Position numbers and translations under genes: made by a program
DNA from: CAYJAZ01 sp964368455
Lineage (GTDB): Bacteria > Desulfobacterota > Desulfovibrionia > Desulfovibrionales > Desulfovibrionaceae
Direction of reading: 5' to 3'
DNA: 64,000 bases
NCBI GenBank assembly: GCA_964368455.1
Contig: CAYJAZ010000002.1
Location: forward strand, 1-64,000
Shown: piece by piece, positions 48,730-58,172 of the stretch
Layout: each line of letters opens with the position of its first letter
How positions within the stretch are numbered: position 1 is the first letter of the stretch
The notes under the pieces: model-generated
The model's database searches: none
The model's input: only the letters and a program-made list of their open reading frames with translations
What the model was told of the DNA's origin: nothing

Positions 48730-51264
48730 TTATTCCTTTATTTCGCTTTCTACTGGAGCAGTTGCATTTGTTTCTGCAATTTCTCCTTCATTTTCAATTT
48801 TTTCTAAAACAGTATCAAAGCCGATAACTGTAGCGTCGTCGTCAAGGCGGACAAGACGAACACCCATAGTAGCACGGCCAGCTGAACGTATATCTTCAAC
48901 ACCTAATCTAATGATTTTATTGGTGGAAGTAAGCAAGATTAATGAATGCTGATCTGAAACAGGCATACAGCCAATAACAGCACCAGTCTTTGGAGAAACC
49001 TTAAAGTTGATAACGCCAACACCGCCACGAGATTGCACGCGGTATAAGTCAACTCTTGTACGTTTACCATAGCCAAGTGCAGATACAGACATAATTTCAG
49101 TAGATTGATCGTCTTCGTCTAAAATGAGGCAAGAAACAACTTTATCGCCTTTTCTTAAGCTCATACCTTTCACACCGCTTGCAGTTCTGCCGAGCGAACG
49201 TATGTCTTTGCAAGAGAAGCGTATTGACATACCTTTTGAAGTGGCAAGTACAATATGGTTTTCTTCTTTGATTTCACGCACAGTGATAAGTTCATCGCCT
49301 TCTCTAAGCCCAACAGCCATAAGGCCGATTCTTCTTGCTCTTGCGTAAAGGGCAGAAGAAGAACGCTTGATCATACCTTGTCTTGTAGCAAATAAGAAGT
49401 ATTTATCTTCAGCAAATTCACGCACAGTAAGAGCTGTTGCGATAAATTCGTCTTTCTCCATTGGAAGGAGGTTGGCAATATGTGTGCCTTTTGCAATACG
49501 TGAGCCTTCTGGCACTTTATGCACTTTTAATTGGAACATACGGCCAGTATTTGTGAAGAGCAAGAGATGTTGATGATTTGTTGTAGTGATAAATTCTTGT
49601 ACATAATCATCATCAGAAGTATTCACGCCTGAAATTCCCTTACCACCGCGTTTTTGCTGTTGGTATGTGGATAAAAGCGTACGCTTGATATAGCCACGAC
49701 GTGATAAAGTGATGACAACATCTTCATCAGGAAGTAAGTCTTCAATTTCAATATCTGTCAAAGCTTCACGTATGATTTCAGTTCTTCTTGGAGTTGCATA
49801 GCCTTGTTTGATAGCTAATGTTTCTTCACGAAGAACATTTTTTAATACTTCATTATCGTCAAGAATAGAAAGAAGATATTTAATAAGTTCTTGTAATTCT
49901 TTGAATTCAGCTTCAAGTTTATCTCTTTCTAAGCCAGTTAATCTTTGCAAACGCATTTGCAAGATAGCTTTAGCTTGAATTTCTGAGAGATCAAATTTTG
50001 CGATAAGGCCATTGCAAGCTTCTTCTGGTGTTTGAGAAGCACGGATTAAGGCAACAATAGCATCGATATGATCTAAAGCTGTGAGTAAACCTTGTACTAT
50101 ATGTGCTCTATCTTCTGCTTTGCCTAAGTCGTAGCGTGTACGTCTGATAACAACTTCACGTCTATGTTCAACAAAGCATACAAGAGCGGATTTTAAATTC
50201 AATGTCTGTGGTTTATTGTCTACCACAGCAACCATATTAATTGAGAAAGAAGATTCTAATGGTGTGAATTTATAAAGAGAATTGATAATTAAGTCAGGAA
50301 TTGTTCCACGTTTCAAATCTAGAACAATGCGTATACCCTTTCTATCGGATTCGTCACGCACGTCTGAAACGCCTTCTATTTTCTTTTCATTTACTAAGGC
50401 AGCGATTTTTTCAACTAAGGAAGATTTATTCAAAGCATAAGGGATTTCACGAATAACAATTGAATTCATACCCTTTTTATTTGTTTCAATCTCTACCTTA
50501 CCACGGACTTTAATAGAACCACGTCCGCGAGTGTAGGCATCAACAAGTCCTTGCCCAACATAAGCAGTTGCAGCAGTAGGGAAGTCTGGCCCTTGAACTA
50601 TATCCATAAGATCTTCAACAGAAGTATTTCTGTCTTCAATAAGCAAGAGTATAGCATCGCATAATTCGCCCAAGTTGTGAGGCGGAATGTTTGTAGCCAT
50701 ACCAACAGCAATACCTGAAGTGCCGTTCAATAAAAGGTTTGGCACTTTTGATGGCAATACTGCTGGTTCGTGTTCTGAACCGTCGTAGTTTGGTCTAAAG
50801 TCTACAGTTTCTTTTTCTATATCGTCTAAAAACTCGCCAGCAAGCTTTGACATACGAACTTCTGTATAACGCATTGCCGCTGCGGAGTCGCCGTCAAGAG
50901 AACCAAAGTTACCTTGGCCGTCTTCAAGAGGATCACGCATAGAAAAGTCTTGAGCAAGTCTTACAAGAGCGTCATAAACTGCAGAATCGCCGTGCGGATG
51001 GTATTTACCGATAACATCACCGACTACACGAGCAGATTTCTTATGTGCTCTATTTGCATAGTTACCCATTTGATGTTGAGCAAATAAAATACGTCTATGA
51101 ACAGGCTTTAAGCCATCTCTTGCATCTGGAATAGCACGCCCAACAATAACGGAAAGCGAATATTCCAAATAGGAATCACGGAGTTCTTTTTCGATGCTGA
51201 CAAGTGGAAATTCTTCTTTAAGAACTTCTACTTCCTTTACTTCTGTATCTTTAATGTCTGACAT
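48730..51264 (-). CDS. gyrA: DNA gyrase subunit A
   Basis: The breakage-reunion subunit of gyrase, 844 residues. The catalytic tyrosine is Y133 (AAAMRYTEVRM). The quinolone-determining region reads HGDSAVYDAL, with S94 and D98 at the positions of E. coli S83 and D87, so both are of the susceptible type. The GyrA-box QQKRGGKG and the C-terminal six-blade repeats are present, and the tail is acidic. It lies 22 bases after gyrB and 10 before ilvN. ParC is not in the window. Confidence 0.97.
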   Translation of the reverse strand: MSDIKDTEVKEVEVLKEEFPLVSIEKELRDSYLEYSLSVIVGRAIPDARDGLKPVHRRILFAQHQMGNYANRAHKKSARVVGDVIGKYHPHGDSAVYDALVRLAQDFSMRDPLEDGQGNFGSLDGDSAAAMRYTEVRMSKLAGEFLDDIEKETVDFRPNYDGSEHEPAVLPSKVPNLLLNGTSGIAVGMATNIPPHNLGELCDAILLLIEDRNTSVEDLMDIVQGPDFPTAATAYVGQGLVDAYTRGRGSIKVRGKVEIETNKKGMNSIVIREIPYALNKSSLVEKIAALVNEKKIEGVSDVRDESDRKGIRIVLDLKRGTIPDLIINSLYKFTPLESSFSINMVAVVDNKPQTLNLKSALVCFVEHRREVVIRRTRYDLGKAEDRAHIVQGLLTALDHIDAIVALIRASQTPEEACNGLIAKFDLSEIQAKAILQMRLQRLTGLERDKLEAEFKELQELIKYLLSILDDNEVLKNVLREETLAIKQGYATPRRTEIIREALTDIEIEDLLPDEDVVITLSRRGYIKRTLLSTYQQQKRGGKGISGVNTSDDDYVQEFITTTNHQHLLLFTNTGRMFQLKVHKVPEGSRIAKGTHIANLLPMEKDEFIATALTVREFAEDKYFLFATRQGMIKRSSSALYARARRIGLMAVGLREGDELITVREIKEENHIVLATSKGMSIRFSCKDIRSLGRTASGVKGMSLRKGDKVVSCLILDEDDQSTEIMSVSALGYGKRTRVDLYRVQSRGGVGVINFKVSPKTGAVIGCMPVSDQHSLILLTSTNKIIRLGVEDIRSAGRATMGVRLVRLDDDATVIGFDTVLEKIENEGEIAETNATAPVESEIKE

Positions 51265-51286
51265 GTTCTTGTTCTCTTATTTTCAA

Positions 51287-53746
51287 TTATATGTCTAAAT
51301 CTTGCACAGTAAGTGCATTTCTGATGATAAAGTTTCTACGTGCTTCAACTCTGTCGCCCATGAGTTCTTCAAATGCGTCTGAAGCTTCTTGAGCATCTTC
51401 AATATTTACACGTAAAAGAACACGATTTTCAGGATTCATGGTTGTCACCCAAAGTTGATCTGGGTTCATTTCTCCCAAACCTTTGTAACGCTGAATTTGA
51501 TAGCCTTTACGAGCTTCAGCATAGGCTGTTTCACGCAAGTCAAAAACATCGTTCACAGCAACAGCATTTTCTTTATTGAGTAATGAAACGCTTAATTCTT
51601 CGCCCACTTTTGCATTGCATTCGCTATACACGGCTTCAAGCCCTGCTTTAGCAGAACGGAATAAACGTGAAAGGAAGAATTCAAGCGGAATACGAGTTCT
51701 GCGTCCGCTCTTATCTTCAAATAAGAAGAAGATTCTTTCATTGTCTTCGCTTGTTTCTTTTTCTATTTCAAGGCTGTAGCCAGCTGCTTTTGCTTTGTCT
51801 AATAAAGCTTGCGGAAGCTCTTCTGAGATAAGAGCATTATCAGCAATAAAGTCTTCGCCCGTATAGGAAAGAAGAGCAAGGAAGAGTTCACGTGGGATAG
51901 CAGAATTTTCTGCATCTCTTACCTTCATTCTCAATTCGTCAATACGTCTGAGTAAGTTCTTGAAGATATCGCTTTCAAGCACAGCTTCTGTTTGTGTGCG
52001 TAATTTTACATTTTCTTCTAAACGAGTGAGTAAGAATTCGTCTAATTCATTGTCGTCTTTAAGGAATTTTTCCATTTTAGAATTGTGTATACGATAGAGA
52101 GGAGGCTGTGCAACAAATAAATGCCCACGAGTGATGAGCTCTCTATAATTTCTAAAAAAGAAAGTAAGTAATAATGTACGAATATGAGCACCATCGACGT
52201 CAGCATCTGTCATGATGATGATTTTGTGGTAGCGTAATTTATTATAATCTGTGTCTTCATCGCCAATACCTGCACCCATAGCAGTAATCATGGCTCTGAT
52301 TTCTTTGTTTGCAAGCATCTTGTCAAAGCGTGTACGTTCTGTATTCAATATCTTACCACGCAAAGGCAAGATAGCTTGAATACGTGGATCACGTCCTTGC
52401 TTTGCTGAACCGCCAGCAGAGTCACCTTCAACAATAAAGACTTCGGATTCGCTTGGATCTTTTGATTGGCAATCAGCAAGCTTACCTGGAAGAGAATTTT
52501 CAGTCAAAGCACCTTTTCTACGCACAAGCTCTCTGGCTCTTCTTGCTGCTTCTCTCGCATGAGCAGCATCGAGGGCTTTTTCGATGATCATACGTGCTTC
52601 TTTTGGATTTTCTTGGAAATAAATATCAAGTGAATTGTAAACAATACCTGATACAATACCAGTCATTTCGCTGTTTCCAAGTTTTGTCTTTGTTTGGCCT
52701 TCAAATTGTGGTTGTGGTAGCTTTACAGAAAGAACTGCTGTAAGGCCTTCACGAACGTCATCGCCAGACAAAGCACCACCCTTGATTTTCTTTGTTAAAT
52801 CAGCTTGTGACTTGATATAGTTGTTGATAGCACGAGTGAGGGCAGTTTTAAAGCCAGCTAAATGCGTGCCGCCTTCTTTTGTGCGTATGTTGTTAGCAAA
52901 AGTTAATGTGTTTTCTTGGTAGCTTGCATTGTATTGAAGAGCAAATTCTATAGTGCAATTTTGCTCAACGCCAGAACCCTCAACAATGGAATGTATAGCC
53001 ATAGCAGAAGTGTTTAAGTCTTTAACAAATTGAACAATACCACCATCAGCACGGAAAAGATGTTTTTCGCCTGTGCGTTCGTCGTGGCATTCTATTTCTA
53101 AGCCTTTATTGAGGTAGGCTAATTCTTCAAAACGTTTGCGTAAAGTTTCGTATGAAAATTCAGAAGTTTCAAAAATAGTGTCATCAGGCAAGAAGTGGAC
53201 TGATGTTCCATGTGAATCGATTGGGCCTAATTCTTCTACGCCTGTCACTGGATTTCCGCGTTCGTAACGCTGGCGATAACGCATACCATTTCTACGAACT
53301 GTAACAATAAGCCAGTCGGAAAGAGCGTTCACACAAGAAACACCAACACCGTGCAAGCCGCCAGAAACTTTATAGGCGTCATTGTCAAACTTACCACCAG
53401 CATGCAATTTTGTCATAACAACTTGCACAGCTGGAACACCCTCTTTTGGGTGCATGTCGACAGGGATACCACGTCCATTATCTCTTACAGTGACGGAATT
53501 ATCTACATGTAAAGTGACTTCAATGCGTGTACAATAGCCAGCCATCGCTTCATCTATAGAGTTATCAACAACTTCATACACAAGGTGATGAAGCCCGCGT
53601 ACATCAACAGAGCCGATATACATAGCAGGACGTTTTCTAACAGCAGCAAGGCCTTCTAAAACGGTAATAGCAGATGCGTCGTAAGCATTTGTTGTACTCG
53701 TAGAACTTTCAGTATACTTTGGAGTAAGACTATTTTGTTCGGACAT
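51287..53746 (-). CDS. gyrB: DNA gyrase subunit B
   Basis: The ATPase subunit of gyrase, 819 residues. The GHKL ATP site is visible in YEVVDNSIDEA, DNGRGIPVD and GGLHGVGVSCVNAL; the transducer has the QTKTKLGNSE segment. The Toprim metal site is EGDSAGGSAKQ and DADVDGAHIRTLLL, and the tail has KGLGEMNPDQLW. It is the first gene of gyrB-gyrA-ilvN, with AGAGGA ahead of the ATG. dnaA and dnaN, frequent neighbours in relatives, are not beside it; dnaN lies at 27341-28486. Confidence 0.97.
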   Translation of the reverse strand: MSEQNSLTPKYTESSTSTTNAYDASAITVLEGLAAVRKRPAMYIGSVDVRGLHHLVYEVVDNSIDEAMAGYCTRIEVTLHVDNSVTVRDNGRGIPVDMHPKEGVPAVQVVMTKLHAGGKFDNDAYKVSGGLHGVGVSCVNALSDWLIVTVRRNGMRYRQRYERGNPVTGVEELGPIDSHGTSVHFLPDDTIFETSEFSYETLRKRFEELAYLNKGLEIECHDERTGEKHLFRADGGIVQFVKDLNTSAMAIHSIVEGSGVEQNCTIEFALQYNASYQENTLTFANNIRTKEGGTHLAGFKTALTRAINNYIKSQADLTKKIKGGALSGDDVREGLTAVLSVKLPQPQFEGQTKTKLGNSEMTGIVSGIVYNSLDIYFQENPKEARMIIEKALDAAHAREAARRARELVRRKGALTENSLPGKLADCQSKDPSESEVFIVEGDSAGGSAKQGRDPRIQAILPLRGKILNTERTRFDKMLANKEIRAMITAMGAGIGDEDTDYNKLRYHKIIIMTDADVDGAHIRTLLLTFFFRNYRELITRGHLFVAQPPLYRIHNSKMEKFLKDDNELDEFLLTRLEENVKLRTQTEAVLESDIFKNLLRRIDELRMKVRDAENSAIPRELFLALLSYTGEDFIADNALISEELPQALLDKAKAAGYSLEIEKETSEDNERIFFLFEDKSGRRTRIPLEFFLSRLFRSAKAGLEAVYSECNAKVGEELSVSLLNKENAVAVNDVFDLRETAYAEARKGYQIQRYKGLGEMNPDQLWVTTMNPENRVLLRVNIEDAQEASDAFEELMGDRVEARRNFIIRNALTVQDLDI

Positions 53747-53963
53747 GTTACATCCTCTTTTAATTCAAATTAACTCAAGAAAAGTAACATGTTTTTAAAT
53801 AAATGTGAAGTCTTATTTTTTGCCCCCACCTATTTGTCTATCTCTTTGAAATATAATTGTTTTTTTCATGTGATTTTTTAGAAGAAAGTGTTTTACTTTT
53901 TTTGAAGAAATAGTGTATATTATTTATATACTGCTTACTTCAAAAGAAGTTGGGGGAGTTTAT

Positions 53964-54686
53964 ATGAAAGCAATAAGCATTGTCGGTTTCAAAAATTCAG
54001 GCAAAACAGCTTTATGTGAAGCTCTTTTGTCTATATGGGAAGAAGAAAACTTTTTTGCAGATTATTTAAAATTCTCTCATTGTTCTTTCGACTTAAAAAG
54101 AACAGACACGCAGAGAATGTTGCATGAAAAACGTAAGGTTTTTGGCGTGTGTGAAAGCGAAACAGTGAGTTTTTTGCTAAAGAAATCTTCCTTGCTTGAA
54201 ATTCTTTCTGGGGCACAAAATCCTTTCTTGTTAGTAGAGGGAGGCAAGGGCGAACTTTTCTTGCCACGTGTGCTTTGTTTGCGAAGTAAAGAAGAAGTGC
54301 ACGACTTGAATAAAGAGCTTGCAATAGCCTCATTCGGCTTTGACGACTTTACAAAGACAGCCTTTATGCCTCATTATACGCTCAACAATGTAAGGGCTTT
54401 GGCAAAACTTATCTTGGAAAAAGCCTTTGTGCTTGGCGGTATTGATTGTAAGGCCTGTAAAAGAGAAAGTTGTTATGCTCTTGCCTGTGAAATTGTAGCA
54501 GAAAAAGCAAGCGTAGATGATTGTAAGGCTCTAAAGAAAAATAGAGCAGTTGATATAGAAATAAATGGAGTGAAATTAGCTCTAAATCCATTTGTTGAAG
54601 ATATAGTAAAAGAAACTATTAAAGGTATGCTTTCAACACTTAAAAACACTTCAAATGGAACTATAAAGATAGAAATTAAGGATTAA
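53964..54686 (+). CDS. mobB: MobB-like GTPase with a C-terminal cysteine cluster
   Basis: The N-terminal 155 residues match MobB, the P-loop GTPase that helps attach GMP to molybdopterin: SIVGFKNSGKT (residues 5-15) and LLVEGGKGE (89-97). The C-terminus carries C162, C165, C170, C175 and C187, spaced as in an iron-sulfur site, a feature of some MobB-like proteins of anaerobes. GGGGGAG and the ATG at 53964 fix the start; the open frame to 53913 is probably untranslated. Tungsten or molybdenum enzymes are implied. It heads a unit with the next two genes. Confidence 0.83.
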   Translation: MKAISIVGFKNSGKTALCEALLSIWEEENFFADYLKFSHCSFDLKRTDTQRMLHEKRKVFGVCESETVSFLLKKSSLLEILSGAQNPFLLVEGGKGELFLPRVLCLRSKEEVHDLNKELAIASFGFDDFTKTAFMPHYTLNNVRALAKLILEKAFVLGGIDCKACKRESCYALACEIVAEKASVDDCKALKKNRAVDIEINGVKLALNPFVEDIVKETIKGMLSTLKNTSNGTIKIEIKD

Positions 54687-54693
54687 TTAAAAT

Positions 54694-55746
54694 ATGCATT
54701 GTGATTTAAAAAATGTTGAAAATGGCGATAACCTTAAAGGTTTTTACCTTGTAAAATCAGTTCAGCAAGGAATGGCTTCAAATAATAAAGCTTTTTGGTC
54801 TATAAAACTTGGCGATGCTTCTGGTCAGCTCGATTGCAAGATATGGTCTCCATTAGCAGAGCAAATCAAAGAAATTTCCACAGGTTCTTTTGCCTCCATA
54901 GAAGCAAAAGCACAAGTATATAGAGATAATGTTCAGCTCACAATACAAGAATTTAGAATACTTGAAGAAGAAGAAGTAGAAAATCTTGATTTGAGTAATT
55001 ACGTCGCCGCAAGCCCATATCCACGTGAAGATATGCTCGATGAATTAAATAAAATCATCAAAAAACATATCGTCTATCCAGCTTGGAAAAAATTTATCAA
55101 AATGCTTATGGCTGATCCATTAGTAGAACCTTATTTTGCCTCCGCACCAGGTGCTAAAAGTGTGCATCACGCATACCTCAATGGCCTACTCGAACACACT
55201 CTCTTTGTGTGTAAGAATTGTGTCGCAATTTGTACAAATTATCCACAAATTGACAAACAAGTCTTGCTTGTGGCTGCATTGTTCCATGACGTTGGTAAAA
55301 TTCAAGAACTTTCTGGAGCTTTAGCCACAGAATACACAAATAAAGGTAAACTTATCGGCCATATAAATATAGGTATGGAACTTTTTGAAAAATACCTTGA
55401 AAAAGCAAAGATAGAAGATCATCTAGCCCTGCACTTTAAGCATTTAATCCTATCGCATCACGGCGAATTAGAATTTGGTTCGCCAAAAACTCCAGCCACA
55501 GCAGAAGCTTTCATCTTGCATTATGCAGACAATATAGATGCTAAAATAGCACAGATTTTCTCAGCACTACCGTATGCAGAAAATGAGAAAAAAGAAGAAA
55601 AAATCGTGTGGAGCGGATGGAATAACTATTTGAATAGGCAATTGTGTCGCATAGAGCCAACACCAAACAAAAAAGATGCAAATGAAAGTTCAATAGAAAA
55701 TAACGAAGAAAATAAGCCAAAACTTGAACAATGTTCATTAGTATAA
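54694..55746 (+). CDS. OB-fold/HD-domain 3'-5' exoribonuclease, YhaM-like
   Basis: The N-terminal 90 residues form an OB-fold nucleic-acid-binding domain (SIKLGDASGQLDCKIWSPL). An HD domain follows with HHAYLNGLLEHTL, ALFHDVGKIQEL, and ILSHHGELEFGSP, the order found in Bacillus YhaM, a 3'-5' exonuclease. The C-terminal 30 residues are charged. It lies 7 bases after mobB and 16 before tmk. Nucleic-acid end trimming is the most likely role; the natural substrate is not known. Confidence 0.85.
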   Translation: MHCDLKNVENGDNLKGFYLVKSVQQGMASNNKAFWSIKLGDASGQLDCKIWSPLAEQIKEISTGSFASIEAKAQVYRDNVQLTIQEFRILEEEEVENLDLSNYVAASPYPREDMLDELNKIIKKHIVYPAWKKFIKMLMADPLVEPYFASAPGAKSVHHAYLNGLLEHTLFVCKNCVAICTNYPQIDKQVLLVAALFHDVGKIQELSGALATEYTNKGKLIGHINIGMELFEKYLEKAKIEDHLALHFKHLILSHHGELEFGSPKTPATAEAFILHYADNIDAKIAQIFSALPYAENEKKEEKIVWSGWNNYLNRQLCRIEPTPNKKDANESSIENNEENKPKLEQCSLV

Positions 55747-55762
55747 AAACTTAGGAAAAAAA

Positions 55763-56386
55763 ATGTTTATTGTTATTGAAGGTATAGAAGGATCAGGGAA
55801 AAGTTCGCTGATTAAATTTCTTAAAGAAAAACTAAGTGAGAAAAAGAAACAATGGTTCATCACTAGAGAACCAGGTGGGTCAAAGCTTGGCGAAAAAATC
55901 CGCCCACTACTGCTCTCACTCAAAGAAGAAAAATTGTCTCCAAAAGCAGAATTATTACTTTTCTTGGCAGATAGAGCAGAGCATGTAGAAAAAATCATAA
56001 AACCAGCATTAAAAAGAAATGAAATAGTGCTTTGCGATAGGTATATTTATTCCACAATGGCCTATCAAGGTTATGCCAGAGGATTAGATCTAAACTTTCT
56101 CGCCACATGTAACGCATTTGCAACTTCAAATCTCATACCTGATTTAACAATACTCCTAGATCTAGACGTTGAAATAGGCCTAGAGAGAGCAAAAGGTAGA
56201 AATATTGCTCAAAAAAATGACGAAGGAAAATTCGAAGCCGAAGAAAAAGACTTTCACGAAAAAGTAAGGCAAGGATTTCTCTCCATGTTGGCAGAAAAAA
56301 AAGAAAAAGTCCTCATAGTAGACGCAAGCCAAAGTATAGAAAGTATACAGCAAAAAGTTTGGGCATATCTAGAAGAAAAAATATAG
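55763..56386 (+). CDS. tmk: Thymidylate kinase
   Basis: Tmk phosphorylates dTMP to dTDP. The P-loop is EGIEGSGKSS, the DR(Y) motif is LCDRYIYSTMAYQG, and TREPGG holds the arginine of the E. coli-like class. LDVEIGLERAKGR and the lid region complete it. 207 residues is the standard size. TAGGA precedes the ATG. It closes the mobB unit. The composite hairpin module C begins about 40 bases past the stop. Confidence 0.95.
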   Translation: MFIVIEGIEGSGKSSLIKFLKEKLSEKKKQWFITREPGGSKLGEKIRPLLLSLKEEKLSPKAELLLFLADRAEHVEKIIKPALKRNEIVLCDRYIYSTMAYQGYARGLDLNFLATCNAFATSNLIPDLTILLDLDVEIGLERAKGRNIAQKNDEGKFEAEEKDFHEKVRQGFLSMLAEKKEKVLIVDASQSIESIQQKVWAYLEEKI

Positions 56387-56399
56387 ATTTTTTTTGCCA

Positions 56400-56830
56400 A
56401 CGGCACTTTCTTTTTTCTCTCCTATGCCTCCGGCGGCCAAAGGACTTGAAGCCCTTTGGAAACCCCTATTTGCAAGGTGAATGCGTAGGGTTATGGCTAA
56501 AGAAGAATAGTTATTTTTTTATTTGCGGAAAAGTTTTAAGCTAAAGCTTAAATACTTTTCCGCTTTAAAATTTTAAGAAAAGACTAAAGATGAAAAACAA
56601 ATAGCCATTTGTCACTACGTTCCAAATGTGTGTTCTTTTTTTAAAAGCATGGATTGCCACGTCGTTACACTCCTCGCAATGACGAGTTGCTTAGGCTATT
56701 TTAATGGGATAAATAGTTTTGAAATGAAATAAAATTTAAAATAAAATCGTCAGCCTTAAATGCAATACACGAGCCTCGTCATTGCGAGTGAGCATTTTCC
56801 TAAAATGCGAATGTGGCAATCCATGTCTTT
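56400..56830 (+). repeat. Composite hairpin module, copy C
   Basis: Same internal order as at 24240-24640: CTCCGGCGG with a CCAAAGG/CCTTTGG hairpin (56428-56462), GGCTAAAGAAGAATAG, the identical 39-base GCGGAAAAG hairpin (56525-56563), a CATTTGTCACTACGTTCC hairpin, then an inverted CGTCATTGCGAG pair (56651-56689 and 56775-56823) with a spacer. No gene lies between 56387 and 56943. Confidence 0.85.
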
Positions 56831-56943
56831 AACTTCTTTCTTTCACGTCTTTATTTCTTGTCAAATTCCCTTCACTTGCCTTTCTTTTTCTTTTCTTTTA
56901 TACTTCAAATTGAATAATTTTGATTAAACAAGGTAGTATATAT

Positions 56944-57147
56944 ATGAAGATGTCAATAATAAGAGGCATGATATTAGGTGGATCTATAGGCATTTTTGCT
57001 TATCTTTTTGGTTTTTCTGATGTTATGTCAAGAACAGCACTCACAGGATCTATAGCAGGTGCTTTTGCTGGTTATTCAACTTATAAATTACGTGAAAGAA
57101 AGAAAAACAAAAGCACATCAAATGATGATAATTCAATAAATGGCTAG
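56944..57147 (+). CDS. Small glycine-rich membrane protein
   Basis: A 67-residue protein (ATG at 56944; the frame is open to 56920). Two hydrophobic segments (MILGGSIGIFAYLFGF and LTGSIAGAFAGYSTY) carry small-residue spacings like glycine zippers. The C-terminus is Lys/Arg then Asn/Ser-rich and probably cytoplasmic. The family is not recognised. thiL starts 3 bases after its stop, so the two are translationally linked, but nothing shows a role in thiamine synthesis. Confidence 0.7.
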   Translation: MKMSIIRGMILGGSIGIFAYLFGFSDVMSRTALTGSIAGAFAGYSTYKLRERKKNKSTSNDDNSING

Positions 57148-57150
57148 TAT

Positions 57151-58161
57151 ATGCAGCAATTGAGTGAAAAAAGTATTTTAGAAAGAATACATTATTATTT
57201 TCCAAATAAGGCAAAAAATCTTTTACTTGGACGTGGAGATGATTGTGCTGTGCTTTCTTTAGACGAAATGCACAAAAAAAATCTTGTCGTCACAACAGAT
57301 ATTTTTGCACAAGACATACATTTTCGTTCTTCTTATTTCACAGCTCAAGCTATAGGTTATAAAGCATTAGCTGTTAATATTTCAGATATTTATTCCATGG
57401 GTGCAAAGGTTGAATCCGCTCAACTTGCACTTTGTCTTCCAAAAGATATTGAAAAAGACTATCTTGATACTTTGCTTTCATCTTTAGCAAAATTAGCAAG
57501 CGAGCATGGCTTTACATTTAGTGGCGGCGATATTTCTCGAGCAGAGAAATTGACTTTGAGCATCACCTTATTAGGACTTGTTGACAAGGAAGTTCAGCTC
57601 TATAGAAATAATGCACAAAAAAATGACAGCATCTTCCTTGTGGGCGACATAGGCCTTTCTAAACTTGCCTTGACTCTTTTAGAAAATGAAGTTGATGATG
57701 ATATCAATAATTATCCAAAGGCTTTAGAACAGCATTTATATCCTAAAATGCATAAAGTAGCAGCAGCAGAAATTGCTTTATTTGCAAAGAAATACAAAGA
57801 TGAAAAATTTTCACTAATGGATGTTTCAGACGGTTTAGCACAAGATATACCTAGATTATTAGAAGATTTTGCCTATACTTTGACATTGAATGAAGATAAT
57901 CTTGATTCTGAAATAAAAACATTTTGTGAGAAACATGGCTATAGCCTTGAAAAAACATTAGAATTTGCGATAAAAGGCGGCGAAGATTACGCTCTTTTGG
58001 GTACTTGTCCTGAAAAACTTTTTGATGAATTTCAAAAAGCCTGCCCATCGGCCAAGAAGATTGGTTTTGTAGGAAACAGAGGCGAAAAGCAGAGAATACT
58101 TTCTAATAAAAATACATCTTTTTGTTTGTCTGCTATGCAAGGTTTTGATCATTTTAATTAA
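57151..58161 (+). CDS. thiL: Thiamine-monophosphate kinase
   Basis: ThiL converts thiamine monophosphate to thiamine pyrophosphate. The N-terminal GRGDDCAVLSL, VVTTDIFAQDIHFR, AVNISDIYSMGA and FSGGDISRAE are the nucleotide- and magnesium-binding motifs of this PurM-like family; the C-terminal SLMDVSDGLAQDI and GGEDYALLGTCP complete the site. The 336 residues are near the usual 320-330. A histidine kinase gene follows 11 bases downstream, making an unusual pairing. Confidence 0.94.
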   Translation: MQQLSEKSILERIHYYFPNKAKNLLLGRGDDCAVLSLDEMHKKNLVVTTDIFAQDIHFRSSYFTAQAIGYKALAVNISDIYSMGAKVESAQLALCLPKDIEKDYLDTLLSSLAKLASEHGFTFSGGDISRAEKLTLSITLLGLVDKEVQLYRNNAQKNDSIFLVGDIGLSKLALTLLENEVDDDINNYPKALEQHLYPKMHKVAAAEIALFAKKYKDEKFSLMDVSDGLAQDIPRLLEDFAYTLTLNEDNLDSEIKTFCEKHGYSLEKTLEFAIKGGEDYALLGTCPEKLFDEFQKACPSAKKIGFVGNRGEKQRILSNKNTSFCLSAMQGFDHFN

Positions 58162-58172
58162 CAGAGTGAAAC

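Noticed and set aside
49666..49674. Perfect DnaA box TGTGGATAA
   Set aside because: It is a single copy inside the gyrA coding sequence, with no cluster of boxes or unwinding region.
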